Assembly (NCBI GenBank): GCA_025766275.1 | Contig: JAFKAC010000001.1 | Coordinates: 2,914,001 to 2,978,000 of the forward strand | Source of the DNA: Lactarius indigo | Taxonomy: Eukaryota > Basidiomycota > Agaricomycetes > Russulales > Russulaceae | Direction of reading: 5' to 3' | DNA length: 64,000 bases | Part shown: piece after piece, positions 1 through 10,879 of the stretch | Position numbering within the stretch: position 1 is the first letter of the stretch | Layout: each line of letters opens with the position of its first letter | The notes under the pieces: model-generated | Seen by the model: the letters and a program-made list of their open reading frames with translations, nothing else | What the model was told of the DNA's origin: nothing | Databases searched by the model: none | Position numbers and translations under genes: made by a program

Positions 1-1204
1 CTGTCGTTGGCTACGTTTTCGTTATAGGATGGCTTTTAACGGCACGGCACCCTCACCGCCTGCTTCCACTCAGAATAGGCACATCGGGTGCCTGTCGAAG
101 ATTAGTAGCGTGAAAAGCTCGGTTTGATAAGTCCCAGAAATAGCTTTCGCCGAACCTGTGCGAGGCAAACATCAAAGCGTCGGTGACAACCGCGAATTCT
201 CCATGGGTCTCCTCAATCAGCGGCGTGAGTAGTGCGACCGCTACGTGTCAGTCCCCCTTCTTGGCGTGTATATTGCGATCTTGCGTATAGCATTTACAGC
301 GCACTGCAGTGCGATATCAGACTACTGCACCACGAGAAGTGTGGCGCAGTGACGGTCAGGGACTGGATTCCCATATGTCCTGCCTTCGAGCATCGCACGT
401 TTGCTATGGGCGCCTAAGGGTGTCCTGTCCGCCCCACTTCGGCGCTGAGGTTGTGGACAAATGATCCCCACCCAGTTTATGCGTTCACTTGCGCTCAAGG
501 CGAGAACGACCGCTGCCACCCGTTCCGGCTTTCAGCTATGTCCTTTCATTTGTGCAACGGTCTCAGACGCGTCCGCCTCGGATTTCACCGGTGGGGCAAC
601 ACTGCGGCTCGCTGGTAGTACGTCAGAACCCGTAACGCCTGCCGATACTTCGCATGCGTTATCGCGTTGGATTGCCACCATATACAATAGCTGAGAGCTC
701 CGGGAGGGAGCACGTTCTTGATGAAGGTACGCACGTTCCCTCCACTTCGTTTAGCGTTTCCCTCGGTCGCTATCAATGATTGCCACGTGGTAACACCCGG
801 GATTGAGCACCAGTGTTGGGGGTACACAGCATATGGCTTTGAATTGTCCTGGTCCGCATGCGACTTCTGGGTACCACCGAATAGTTGCTATGCACTGCAA
901 GATGTGCAGAAATAGGATATATTACCCTGTTTTTTTTGCCAACAAGTCTGTCCCTCCGTTTTAGTTTAGAAGTCTAGTCGCCGTACAACTTGAACTTTCT
1001 CTAGTTTCCAACCTAGTGTCCAAACAGGGCGATTAGAATTTTCGACAGTCAGTTGCCACGTCAAGTGTTACAGCACCTGACACACCCTAACACGGAGACT
1101 AGTCACGAGCACTGCTGTTAGTTCGTTTCATCTGGGGCCATGATTTAGAGTTGCTCCGCCGTCTCACTCCAATGACACCGTGAAGGGTCCCCATGATTTA
1201 GTGA
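1..1204. other. No assignable gene; scattered short open stretches
   Basis: No gene can be named here. A minus-strand open stretch of roughly 60 codons ends at a TGA at 53-55 and contains residues such as ETHGEFAVVTDALMFASHRF. A plus-strand stretch at about 718-915 ends with a Cys/Trp-rich piece (CHVVTPGIEHQCWGYTAYG). Neither has a start with flanking exons that I could join convincingly. They could be exons of a gene cut by the window edge, or decayed coding DNA. Confidence 0.5.
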
Positions 1205-1584
1205 CTATTGGTTGGGGTGAGAGAAGCTAGTAAACAGGGTGTACCGTGGCAGATATTCTGGAAGAGCATGATGAAAAGGCCAAGCCGGGTCACAGCCACA
1301 CTGAGCACATACAGTTTGTGCAGCGCGCAGAGCAGTCACTGGAGTAGAAGGATGCTTACCTTACGGTGAACGTCATTGAGGACCGTGCGCGACAGAAGGT
1401 AAAATCCCCGCGGGTCTCGGACGGCGGTTGATGCAGCATCAAGACCAGGCATCCACGTCGTTCGTCGTTGCGATCCAGAGGTACAAGCAGGTCCAAGGAA
1501 GGCGATACACACACCTTTGTTAGCCGACGAATATGCCATCTTCGCCGTCACCGGAAAAAAGCTCGACGAAATCGCCGACAACAT
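1205..1584 (-). CDS. Small hypothetical protein (two exons)
   Basis: Not recognised. The first exon runs from ATG at 1582-1584 to about 1360 and ends at a consensus donor (AAG|GTAAGC). A 59-base intron ending in GCTCAG then keeps the frame open to a TAG at 1205-1207, giving about 105 residues. Visible pieces include WMPGLDAAS and DPRGFYLLSRTVLND; the second exon starts CGCDPAWPFHH. There is no signal peptide or membrane segment. The ATG lies 278 bases from the start of the divergent hydrolase gene, so the two may share a promoter. An acceptor-like CAG lies just upstream of the ATG, so this could instead be an internal exon. The case rests on splice signals and open frames only. Confidence 0.4.
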
Positions 1585-1862
1585 CTTCTGTGGAATGCTA
1601 TAGAAGCCACTAGCATCGGCTCCAAGCTACGTCGATGACCGAGCAAGGGCGGTGCAAGGAGCCTCAGCTCCAGCGAGGCGACGGCACCGGCTTTATGGTG
1701 ACGTTTTCGACCGGCACTCTATGTTAATTCACATATACTCAGCCGTGAAGCTGTGAAAGTACCACACACCGTCGCGCCTCCTGTCGTCTGTTTTTTTTCT
1801 CTACCTCTACCCCCTTTTTCTCCTAGACCCTGGCTCGAATCCTCCCAACCAGTATTAGAATA

Positions 1863-3442
1863 ATGTCTGAAACCTTACCCCTCGATGGCCCATCGGCTCT
1901 ACCGCCCGCAAGAGAGATACCCTCTACATTTATGGCAAGTTTTCGTAGTTGGTCGGTGCGAGTTTTCTCTCTGTCTTTGTGCTGCATCCTGACCATATTT
2001 CAAGGTGGGCAGTAGGCGAGAAGGGGGCTGCCGCTAGCGAGGAACGCATATTGAGGTATCTCGACAGGCTGCTGCACACACACTCATCGTTCACTCCTTT
2101 CCAGGCGATTACCCTTCTTCCGATCGGCCTCCTCACCACCACACAGCTCGCCGGACAGTCCTGTAGTTGCGCACAGTGAACGAGTCCCGCTCTCTAAACC
2201 CAAGCATTATCTCAATTCCCTCGCTATCAAGTCCACGACCCCTTCCCCCGATGCGCCACCACCCGCCGTCTTATTGCACGGCTACGGTGCCGGCCTGGGC
2301 TTCTTCTTTCTTAACTTTCCTGCACTCGCCCAGTGGGCCGGCATGCGCGGAACGTCGGTGTATGCGGTCGATTGGCTTGGTATGGGTCTCTCAGCGCGTG
2401 TGCCATTCCGCGTTCGTGCGAAGCGCGATCGCATTTCGGAGCGCGTAGACGAAGCAGAGTCCTTCTTCGTCGAATCACTCGAAGAGTGGCGTGAGCGCAC
2501 TGGGCTAGAGAAGATGACTCTGATCGGGCATTCGCTCGGCGCGTATTTTAGCACCGTTTATGCATTGAAGTACCCCCAGCGCGTGCATAAGCTCGTCCTC
2601 CTTTCCCCCGCTGGTGTCCCACGGGGACCTGATACCACATTACCATCAAGAGAGGTGCTGGATAGACAAGTGACGGGAGAGGATGGGGCCGTAGCGGCGG
2701 ATAGTTCGCGGGTGGCCGCGCTGGAAGAGGAACAGCGAGTCGAGAAGAAGAAGGAGACTTTCGGACGCAAGCTACTCACACACCTGTGGGAAGAGGGTTG
2801 GAGTCCGTTTCAACTTGTGCGTTCTAGTCTTTTCTGGGGACCAATGCTCGTGGGCAAGGTGGGTCTCGGCTCTCATAACATGCGGCTTTTGGGTGCTGAT
2901 GACCGGCAATACAGTACTCTTCTCGTCGATTCGGTGCCTTGAGTGAGGACGAAACGCGCGATATGCACGACTATATCATGAACATCACCCTTGCAAAGGG
3001 TTCAGGGGAATACTGCATCTGTTAGTTTCATTTCTCAGTGCCTGGATTTCTCTAGATCTTTTCCTCCTAGCACATATTCTGGCGCCCGGGGCGTACGCGC
3101 GTATGCCTTTGGTGGACAGGGTTTCGGCGTTGAAAATGCCCATATCCTTCGTTTGTACGTGTTCCACTCTACACCTTCTCCTTTCCCTCGCGCTAAGGCC
3201 CCATGCAGATGGAGAGCACGATTGGATGGATCCCAGTGGGGCTGTATCCTCTATTGATAATCTCAAGGCTGCAGGAAACGAGAAAGCTCGTATGTACATC
3301 GTGCCTCGTGCTGGGCACCATGGTGAGCCCTCGATTCGACATGTACTCCCGTTGCCTTGCTTGACATACCCCCGCGCTATCAGTGTATCTAGATAACGCA
3401 AAGGCAGTGAACAAGCTATTGCTGAAGGAGCTCAATGAGTAG
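1863..3442 (+). CDS. Alpha/beta hydrolase, CGI-58/ABHD4-5/Cld1-like
   Basis: A serine hydrolase-fold enzyme of the ABHD4/5 (CGI-58) group, which in fungi includes the mitochondrial cardiolipin deacylase Cld1 and the acyltransferase-like Ict1. The oxyanion motif HGYGAG lies near the start of the fold. The nucleophile elbow is GHSLGAY, followed by YPQRVHKLVLLSPAGVPRGP. The acid residue is probably in EHDWMDP and the histidine in RAGHHVYLDN near the C-terminus. The model has about five exons. The start is ATG 1863 (MSETLPLDGPSALPP) and the stop is TAG at 3440-3442. Lipid acyl hydrolysis or remodelling is inferred from the family. Whether it acts on cardiolipin or on other phospholipids cannot be told from sequence, and no clear mitochondrial presequence is visible. 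Confidence 0.85.
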
Positions 3443-3747
3443 CGTTCACCTGTAGTACTTGTTCGTGACTTTAGTAGGGATTCGTTGCTCTGGGTCAATT
3501 GCTTAGAAACGTATCAATAGCCATTTGTTAGTCTTAATCTGAACCTCTCTTACTTTCTTCGTATCCGCGGATCGACAGTCTAAATACTCTTGAACACTTG
3601 GGTATCCTAGGTATTTTGAACTGAACACGTGTGAAGGGAAGTGCCGGACAAGGATTGCATCTACGGTGGCATCTACGGTGTTCTACTGCTGGCGGCAACT
3701 GTTCTTTTACTGGCATCGACGTCGTTCTGACTGCGCCTTTTCACACG
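3443..3747. other. Intergenic, 3' end of hydrolase and promoter of next gene
   Basis: About 300 bases lie between a stop and a start on the same strand. No conserved coding segment or RNA gene is visible. An upstream in-frame open stretch (from 3631) precedes the ATG chosen for the next gene but looks like leader sequence. Confidence 0.5.
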
Positions 3748-5406
3748 ATGGGTAAGAACAAGAACAAAGGCTTCAACCTAGCCAAACGACAGGAGAAGAT
3801 TCTCAAGAAAATGGCTCAGCCTCTATACAAAAAGCCCACGGATTCGGCATATCTCGTCATAACAGAGCCGTTTGGCATGAACCCGAGTCCTGCGGCGAGA
3901 GGAACTGTGGACTTAAACAGGCTATCTTCCTGGATCTCGTGGGTATTTCGACAGGGGTCTGTCCTAGAAGCTGTTTACACCATGTCAACGGTCAGTTGAA
4001 CATCTATCCAAGTGTCTGCCTCGATGGTTCTCGAGCTTGCCTTAGAGGGACGAGGTTATCATCAAAATCTTGGAAGGTCTCGACCTCGCTCTGATGCTCG
4101 GGAAGCACAGATACTGTAACATTCTCAATCGAGGCTGGTCTGATCCAGATGCCGCCTCATGCGTATTCGAATACGATTACCAGGCCAACGGAGATCCTTC
4201 TGCCCGTGCGTAGAGCAACGTTCCCCATCGATTGATGAATTCCAAATCGAGTCGCGCTCTTACAATAGATAATTGGAGAGAACACGTAGCATTGGATGCA
4301 GCCGCTCCCCCGGGTCACTTTCGGAATCCGTATCCGGCACCGACTTGGGCAATTAGGCCATCGCAGCTGGCTGGTCTGGCATATTCACTCCCCGACTCTT
4401 TGCCACGTACCCCCCCGCCTTCACCTGGGGCAAGCTCCAACCTAACTCAACAAGGGGATCACGTAGAGCGTGAGCCAGGTCTGTTGTCCCGTAGGTGCTA
4501 AGATCCTTTGTTACTTGTACGCGCTGCATAAAAGTACTAGGGAAGCACGACGAAACGGACATGGCTTCAGTGAAGCCACCGTCCATAAAGGCTGAGCCCA
4601 CTTCTTCAATCAAGTTCGAGGAACCGGGTGAGGACGCTCTCTCGTAGCATATACCCACAGGAGCTTATGGAACAACAGCCTATGAACCGGACCAGGCGCT
4701 GATAGATGAAATAGCGCGATTAAACGGTAGTGGTACCCAAGGTGAGCTTTTTTTTTCCTGCTATTTCAAAGTAGGTTCTACGCGGCATGGGATTCTTTCC
4801 ACAGCGATTGTGCGGGTCAAAGAAGAACAAACTCCGGTCGATTACTCTGGTGAGTTTGACGCTCGTGTTGCTTATGACCGTTGACATTACGGACATAAGA
4901 TGCCCACTCGTTGGGCGTCAAGCAGGAGTCTGGGGAGGTGCGTTTTGAATCACCCGCCGTCGGGCCTTCCCAAGCACTCTTGGACGAGTGGTCTCGCCTC
5001 CAATCACAGCAGCAGCAATACGTCGGTCCTGGTGTGTGTTGGTGCTTTGTATACAAGTTACTTGCCCTCATCATATAACCCAGCCACACCGATAAAGCGA
5101 GAGCCTGGCGACCCTCAGCCTGCGGCACAGCTCCCCACATCCCCACAGTCACCAAGGGCCACTGGATCGCGTGAACTCACTTCAGGAGGTAAGTGATGTA
5201 CGATTGGTATCGAACAAGCCACAGAATAGGTTAAAGAACAACTGCCCCCCATCGAGAAGACCAAACGAGGATCAGCGGCAGTTGAAGGTAAGCATAGTGA
5301 GCGAATTCCATGAGGTCACCACACCAACAAGCAAACCCCCGGTGATAGATATGCAGCCCTGGAAGAGGATAAAGACCGAATTCGATTAGGAGTCGAATGG
5401 TTCTAG
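3748..5406 (+). CDS. Hypothetical protein with five SUMO-acceptor-type motifs
   Basis: Not recognised. The N-terminus is basic (MGKNKNKGFNLAKRQEKILKK) and is followed by a region with VIIKILEGLDLALMLGKHRY and an acidic CVFEYDYQ piece. The rest is assembled from about nine small exons with standard GT-AG borders. Five psi-K-x-E motifs lie in consecutive exons: IKAE (4584-4595), IKFE (4609-4620), VKEE (4816-4827), VKQE (4917-4928) and IKRE (5092-5103). A helical piece, LLDEWSRLQSQQQQYVG, sits between them. The last exon reads ALEEDKDRIRLGVEWF, then TAG at 5404-5406. Its neighbour METTL3 converges on it, with 239 bases between stops. A nuclear, sumoylated role is inference from the motifs alone. 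Confidence 0.6.
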
Positions 5407-5645
5407 ACTCGCTCGGTGCTCACGCGATCAGACCAGAACGAACGATACACAATACAGGCAACAATTATTACAGATGTCCTAGACACAACCACCATGTGGC
5501 CGTTACCACCCGAGGGACTCGGAAAGACTCAATAAGTTGTAATAGGGTGGTTTTGTTGTGGGGCATTAGGAGAGTCAATAACCCGTTCGGGATACCTTAG
5601 ACGGTAGACGGGTTAGAAATTTTGAACCGCCACAATTAGGGAGAT

Positions 5646-7512
5646 TTACCTAGCCTTAATCCTCGCAGCTAGATCTTCCTCATAAATCTGATCACCTCCC
5701 AGCTGGTTCCCGAGAGTCAGCCATCTTCCAGATGGTTAGAAAGTAAGACCGCGTTTCGAACCCATGCAAATGGCTCACCCTGGTCGTGTGTTATGTTTTC
5801 GGCCAAAAATTTCAATTTTGCGTCCTCCGGGACACATACGCTCAATAAGCCCGTACGCTTCGTCAGGTTTGCGACTGGTTTCGCGCACTTCTGACACTAT
5901 GACATCTGTGTCGAGGCCACGATTGGTCCATGATGGGAACTTAAGGTGGCCATTGTCGTCGTAATTATTTTTAAGGCCGACAAGCATGTGTTCTTTAGTA
6001 TGATTGAGCCAGTGGCCGGTTCGACCCGTGCGGATGACACGCTGGAGCTATTTTTGCAGCGGTGTTAGGGAGTGTGTGCGCAAGCAAACTGAGAAAAGAC
6101 TGACCTGATTGGTTTTAACCCAGACAACTTCGTCCACTCGTGTGTATCCCCATACGCGAAGACACTCTCGGCCGATCTCCATTGCACGACCAGTGACCCA
6201 CAAGAAAAGTAGTCCCTCGTCTTGCAGCATCGGTATGGGCATCGCGCGCATTTCATCATCGGTCATCGTTCCATAAGGCAACTGTCTCGTGTGTCCAACT
6301 AAGAGGGCTACCCTAGGTGAGGAAAAGCTGTACGCACACTCATGTGTATGTCCCACGGCGGATCCGCCATGATAACGTGGAATTTTCCAAGGACCGAGTA
6401 GTCAAATCTTCTAACGTCACAGTTGATCCACTGCGGAGGAAGCTAAAGCGAAGATGTGTTAGATCGTATTCAAGGTAGGACGGGCTCAATTAACTAGTGG
6501 CTCAAGCGAGCTTTTAGGGCCAAGTCCAAGAGCAAGCCTGTGGGGTTTCTTGACAGGTCGATCTTCCCATTTCGCCTCGGAGCCCGCGTCCCCTGCGTCC
6601 CAGTCGATCTCATAGTGGAGGTATCGGCATGGAGCTTTCTCTTTGCCTCTACCTCCGGCACCGAGGCCAGAGGGTAGTTGTGCCTTAGGCCATTGAGGGT
6701 TCATTTGGCCCTGTGCGGAGGGCATTGGTGGGATGGACGGGGACTGCGCGTAGGTTGGTTCAGAATAGCAAGTGTTGAGATAAGAACAATGCCCGAGCGC
6801 AGAGTCCGTGTGTGGACGGATGAGAGGACGGAAATGAACACGGTCACATATACCGGGTAAAGGCGTCGGAAGGGTAGAACGTGCTTTAATGCACTCGTCC
6901 TTTGTGACTTGCGCGCATATGGGTTCGAAGGAGGGTTTGATTGAACGAAACTTGTAACGGAGTAAGACCACACAAGGGTCGCGAAGAAAGAGAGGGAGCA
7001 CTGACCTGTTCGGCCAACAGACGGCCCTTGGCCGTGCTCCTTTGCAAGAACGCGTACACTTCCTTCAGTTCCTTCGAAAGAATTGCGAGCGTCGTACAAG
7101 GCTTCTGCACTTCTTCATCGTACGCGTCATCGACTTCGTCGCCGCTTCCGGCAGCAGAATCTGCGTCCTCATCCTTCACGCGTTTCCGCTTCCCTGTGAC
7201 CCGTGCAGTAGTTTCTGTGTTGCTGCTCGAACCAAGTTGCACGTCTGTCACCGTAACGCCGCTGTCATCGCGGACAATGGAGATAGAACCCCTGTCCCAA
7301 CGCTTTGCGAGTGCATCGATAGCACATTCGAAGCGGGAGCAGTCTGTAAGGCGAAACCTTGGTGTTGCCGAAGTAGCTGAGGTGGGTCCAAAGTCGGCGG
7401 ATATCGCAGCGGAGAGTAGTTCAAGACTGCTGACTGGAATGTGGATTTTGGATGATGAAAATAACGAGTAGAGACTGTCAGACACTAAGTTTCTGAATTG
7501 CTCGTCTGCCAT
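5646..7512 (-). CDS. IME4: N6-adenosine mRNA methyltransferase, METTL3/Ime4 family
   Basis: The catalytic subunit of the mRNA m6A writer (MT-A70 family), which uses S-adenosylmethionine and normally pairs with a METTL14/Kar4-type partner. The N-terminal 165 or so residues begin [16 protein letters not shown] and carry an acidic, KRKR-containing linker. A Cys/His-rich CCCH-type part follows ([15 protein letters not shown], then CSYLNTCY and [10 protein letters not shown]). The Rossmann-like methyltransferase domain has the catalytic DPPW motif ([11 protein letters not shown]), then [28 protein letters not shown] and WVKTNQ. The C-terminus reads [19 protein letters not shown] and, after a final intron, [17 protein letters not shown], then TAA at 5646-5648. 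There are about six exons. All hallmark residues are intact, so it should be active. In yeast the orthologue drives meiosis; that role here is inference. Confidence 0.93.
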
Positions 7513-7787
7513 GACTTAGCGTTGGAAGACCATGAAACCGCAAGTGCCAGCGTGTGCGCTTATACACCCACCCGCGATCTGAACAAAATACAAAATTTCA
7601 CTTGTTACCCCGAATCGAGTTATTAAGTCTACTGGCGACAGAGGGTCGTGCAACCAGACAACGCCCTCGCCTTTTACTAGGGCGTTCCGTGTTTGGCCCT
7701 CACTTCAATGTCGCTTTACCAATTTTTCAGCCCTCAGCTTGCTCTGAGTTCTTTGTTTTTGGATCTAATTTTACTCTGTCTTTACAT

Positions 7788-8582
7788 TTACGGCGGCACT
7801 TCTTTCCTGCACCAGTCCCACACCTTTCCCCTGTCCTCCGTCTTCAGATTCTCGACCACTTGAACGATTCTTTGGGATGAAAAATCAGGTTCAATCAAAT
7901 TACTCTTCGCTGTGCTGTTCCAAAATGGCTTGCTGAGGTTCGTTTTGACTGTGCCTGGGTGAATGCCGACGCAAATGGCTTGGGTGCGTGTCTGTTGCAA
8001 ATGCAAATCAAATGTCTTGATCACTTGGTTCAACGCGGCTTTCGAAGCACGATACGAATACCACCCCCCGAGTTTGTTGTCTGTGACCGAACCCAATCGT
8101 GCACTGATGTGCACCCACTTCGCCAGGTTAATTCCCTCTACTCCCGGTGCCATCGACTGTGGCTTCGGGAGAAATCTTGCAAAGTGTTTGATAAGAAGCA
8201 GGTGGGAGATCACGTTGATCCCAAACACTTCCTTTATGATATCCGCGTCGAGGTCGGTCGGTTTTCTTTCTGTATGCAGTACACCCCCTGTCATAAAAGC
8301 TGTGTGGAGATAGGGGTCCCGGTCTCTGGGTAAGCTATCCGCTAGCTGTTGTGCGGCGGCCGTGATAGTGCCCTCGCGTGTCAAATCGAGTGGGATCAAG
8401 GTCAGGCGTGATTTGTCTATGTCTTTCAGAGGCGAGAGGATGTTTCTGGCGACTTCCTTGGGAGAACCTGATCTGTAAGTGGCGTATACAGGAAGATGTG
8501 TGCTGAGGAGAAGACGCCTCGTCAGGGCGAGCGAAATACCCTGGGTAGAGGGGCAGACGAAGGCGAACGGGTATGGACGCAT
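7788..8582 (-). CDS. Short-chain dehydrogenase/reductase (C-factor-like)
   Basis: A single-exon, 264-residue SDR. The N-terminus (RPYPFAFVCPSTQGISLALTRRLL) replaces the usual Gly-rich GxxxGxG with a Ser/Thr-Gln-Gly version. An acidic loop LDLTREG and the segment FGINVISHLLLIKHF follow. Ser lies in WVHISARLGS and the catalytic pair in YSYRASKAALNQ (YxxxK). The C-terminal IHPGTVKTNLSKPF matches the proline-glycine-threonine after the active site. Closest in layout are the csgA/C-factor-like SDRs of fungi; the substrate is unknown. It is transcribed in the same direction as METTL3, with 275 bases between them. The altered dinucleotide motif may shift cofactor use but does not argue against an SDR. 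Confidence 0.85.
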   Translation of the reverse strand: MRPYPFAFVCPSTQGISLALTRRLLLSTHLPVYATYRSGSPKEVARNILSPLKDIDKSRLTLIPLDLTREGTITAAAQQLADSLPRDRDPYLHTAFMTGGVLHTERKPTDLDADIIKEVFGINVISHLLLIKHFARFLPKPQSMAPGVEGINLAKWVHISARLGSVTDNKLGGWYSYRASKAALNQVIKTFDLHLQQTRTQAICVGIHPGTVKTNLSKPFWNSTAKSNLIEPDFSSQRIVQVVENLKTEDRGKVWDWCRKEVPP

Positions 8583-8790
8583 GATTAACTTCTGTTGCGA
8601 GCTGTCCTCTCCGAGTTTGAGTCTCTCTCTTAAGGTTCTACAGAGGATATGATGTCATACTCAACGAGATACCAATATCGTGTTGACTCGGACCCCAGGC
8701 CTTGGCTTCATGACATTTGTCCTCATCTCAAACCAGAATGCACGCTCACGATCAGATTGCATCACTGAAATTCACATTAACTTTAGTGTG

Positions 8791-9516
8791 TCATGCGTCG
8801 CATACATCATCGCCATCGACAAATGTCTCTTCCTCGTCATTCCATCCTAGGGTTTCTGGAGCAATTCCGAGCTTTCGGAGCATAACTCCAAGGGTGTTCT
8901 CTTTCTGTACTCCATGTTCTTCGTCTTCGGCGTCATTCCCCATCGTATCATGTCCATTCCGTTCCTCCCAGCCCCACCCGCCGCCATTAGAGTTACCACG
9001 AACCTCACCTCCCTCTGTACTCAGATCGCGTACAATGCTCCAGAGTTCATACGCGGCCTCCCTAGCAGCATCTCGCCACTTCATGGCAAGGCACTCCAGA
9101 TGACTCTCGTCTCTATCGCGTTTAATCTTGACTGCACGTCTCAAGTAAGTCAGCTTGCGCTCAAGGGCCATGGTAGCTTGACTTGGGAGGACGAGAGGAC
9201 GCGGTCCGTGTTCTACGGTCTTCACTAGAGGCGATCTGAACTGTGCAGCAGCCCTGGAAGAACGGACGAGGGTTTTCTGCGCTGTAAGACACACGGGGTA
9301 GGATTCCGCTTTACATTTTGCTTGCGGTTCCTTGACTACTTGTTCCCCTGGAACCTCCCCCCGAGACACGGGCGTTACGACTTTCGCCGCGATAGACTTA
9401 ACTTGCAACGGAGAACGGAAAGGCGCTGCAAGTTTCTTGCGGGAGAGTTTCTGAGACGCGAGGGTGGCATGCCGTGGTGCGGGTGCTCTTGGTGGGGAAG
9501 ACATTGCCTCACCCAT
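8791..9516 (-). CDS. SFR1: Swi5-dependent recombination factor, Sfr1/Mei5-like
   Basis: A likely Sfr1/Mei5 homologue, the partner of Swi5 that stimulates Rad51 and Dmc1 strand exchange. It has a basic, Ser/Pro-rich N-terminal half with two FRSPL repeats (PFRSPLQVK and QFRSPLVK), as seen in the DNA-binding tail of this family. A helical segment follows (LERKLTYLRRAVKIKRDRD, then CLAMKWRDAAREAAYELW), which matches the Swi5-binding coiled-coil region. The C-terminus has LGVMLRKLGIAPETLGWNDEEE. It is 241 residues, one exon, ATG at 9514-9516. The frame is open a little upstream of the ATG, and the neighbouring disordered gene ends only 60 bases away, so the two could be one longer protein. The call is by pattern, not by alignment. 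Confidence 0.6.
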   Translation of the reverse strand: MGEAMSSPPRAPAPRHATLASQKLSRKKLAAPFRSPLQVKSIAAKVVTPVSRGEVPGEQVVKEPQAKCKAESYPVCLTAQKTLVRSSRAAAQFRSPLVKTVEHGPRPLVLPSQATMALERKLTYLRRAVKIKRDRDESHLECLAMKWRDAAREAAYELWSIVRDLSTEGGEVRGNSNGGGWGWEERNGHDTMGNDAEDEEHGVQKENTLGVMLRKLGIAPETLGWNDEEETFVDGDDVCDA

Positions 9517-9577
9517 TTGCTGTTCGTAAACTTTTAGAAAGGTAGCACAAAATATAGGACGACACTCACCATGCGTT

Positions 9578-10879
9578 TTACGAGCCTTCTAGAAGTCCAA
9601 TCCTGTCTCGTGTCGGATAAGATGGACTTGCAAGACACCTGTAGCGGCGTACCTCGTCATTATTGTCACAGGCGGGGCGTTTGGCACCAATGGTCTTTTG
9701 TTGAGGTGGTGAAGACGACAGCATACCCCCCCAGCCAAAACTGGGACCCGGACTGGACATGATTCTCGTCGGAAAGTCATAAGTCTCACTTACGACGTTG
9801 GACGTCCTGTTTCCAGCCTCGTCATTGACATTGTTGGTATCATATTCTGTCCGAGGTGAGGAAGGAGGGGTAGTTAGGCTAGTAGAGAGGTCAGAATGCT
9901 GCCCTCGGAGCGAAAGCGAAGAGTTGCCAGCCAGAGTGTCCGACAGAGGCACCGGAGTAAGAGCGTCAGGCCTCAGGAATAGGACAGGCTCGGGAGCTTC
10001 CTTTTCGTCGATGGTGGACCCTGGGTGCGAATCGAGTGGACGATCACAGAGAGAGCACTGATCGATGACCGCGGAAAGGGTTGACATATAAGCAGAATGA
10101 GACACAGGTGAGGCAAAAGGTGCGACAGTCTGCTGCGTGGGTGTAATGAGTTCCACGCAAGTAGTGAGAGGAGTTACGGATAATTCGACATCTTTGCTGG
10201 TGTCCCCATGAGCAATAGGGTCGGTCTCTACAGGAGGTGCAGCCAAGCATGAGCGAAGGCCAGAACCGCATGTAGCCATTGGAAGAGCTTGGAGAACACC
10301 AGAATCCGGACCACTTGGTGAACCCTCAGGAATAGCATCGAATGGTCGTTTCTCGGGGATTTGGAGAATACTTAGTAAGGCGAGTGGGGTAATATTTTCT
10401 TCTCTCAGTACGGATCCAGGTGATACTGGTGAAGGTAGCCAGGCGTCCGGCATGGAGCCCGGGGATACCGCAGCCTACAAAGCGGACCACGGTCATAATG
10501 GGTCTAGAGCCCGTGAAGGTCAGAGGCGTACCGATTCGCCATTTTCACCACTAGCAATGCCGTCAGTGACGGGAATTGAAGATAATGGAAGGAGTGCAAC
10601 GTTCGTAGTTGAGGACGGTGGTGGGAGCACAGGCGTTGGGTTGAGTGTGCACACTTCCTTAGGTCCCAGCGGGGACTGCTGCATACCATTACACATACCT
10701 ATTCCAGAGACCGCTTTCTCGTCGTCAGCTCTAGACAAAATATCGCCGTAGCATACATCCTATAGGGAGATAAGAAATAGTCCGAGAAAAGATAGAACGC
10801 TCACTTGTCTGTAATCGTTTTCGCTCCTATTTAGGTCGGTTTCAGCGACCTGTTCTGATTTGTTTGGTATGTTCAACAT
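9578..10879 (-). CDS. Disordered Ser/Pro-rich hypothetical protein
   Basis: Not recognised. It has three exons. The first encodes MLNIPNKSEQVAETDLNRSE from ATG at 10877-10879. The second begins DVCYGDILSRADDEK after acceptor CTATAG. The third joins ENGES to AAVSPGSMPDAWLPSP across a 57-base intron. The body is rich in Ser, Pro and Thr with many SP/TP sites (for example TTPPSSPRTEY) and one CSLCDRP piece. No folded domain is visible. The stop is TAA at 9578-9580. The next gene downstream (Sfr1-like) starts 60 bases later on the same strand; another reading frame through the end of this gene is also open, so fusion to it is possible. Confidence 0.5.

Noticed and set aside
5360..5389. A sixth SUMO-type motif (IKTE)
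   Set aside because: It lies in a frame that the final exon does not use; the spliced frame there reads EEDKDRIRLGVEWF.
8791..10879. Single fused gene joining the disordered protein and the Sfr1-like protein
   Set aside because: The in-frame joins tried around 9536-9640 lead to stops; a fusion stays possible but is not supported.
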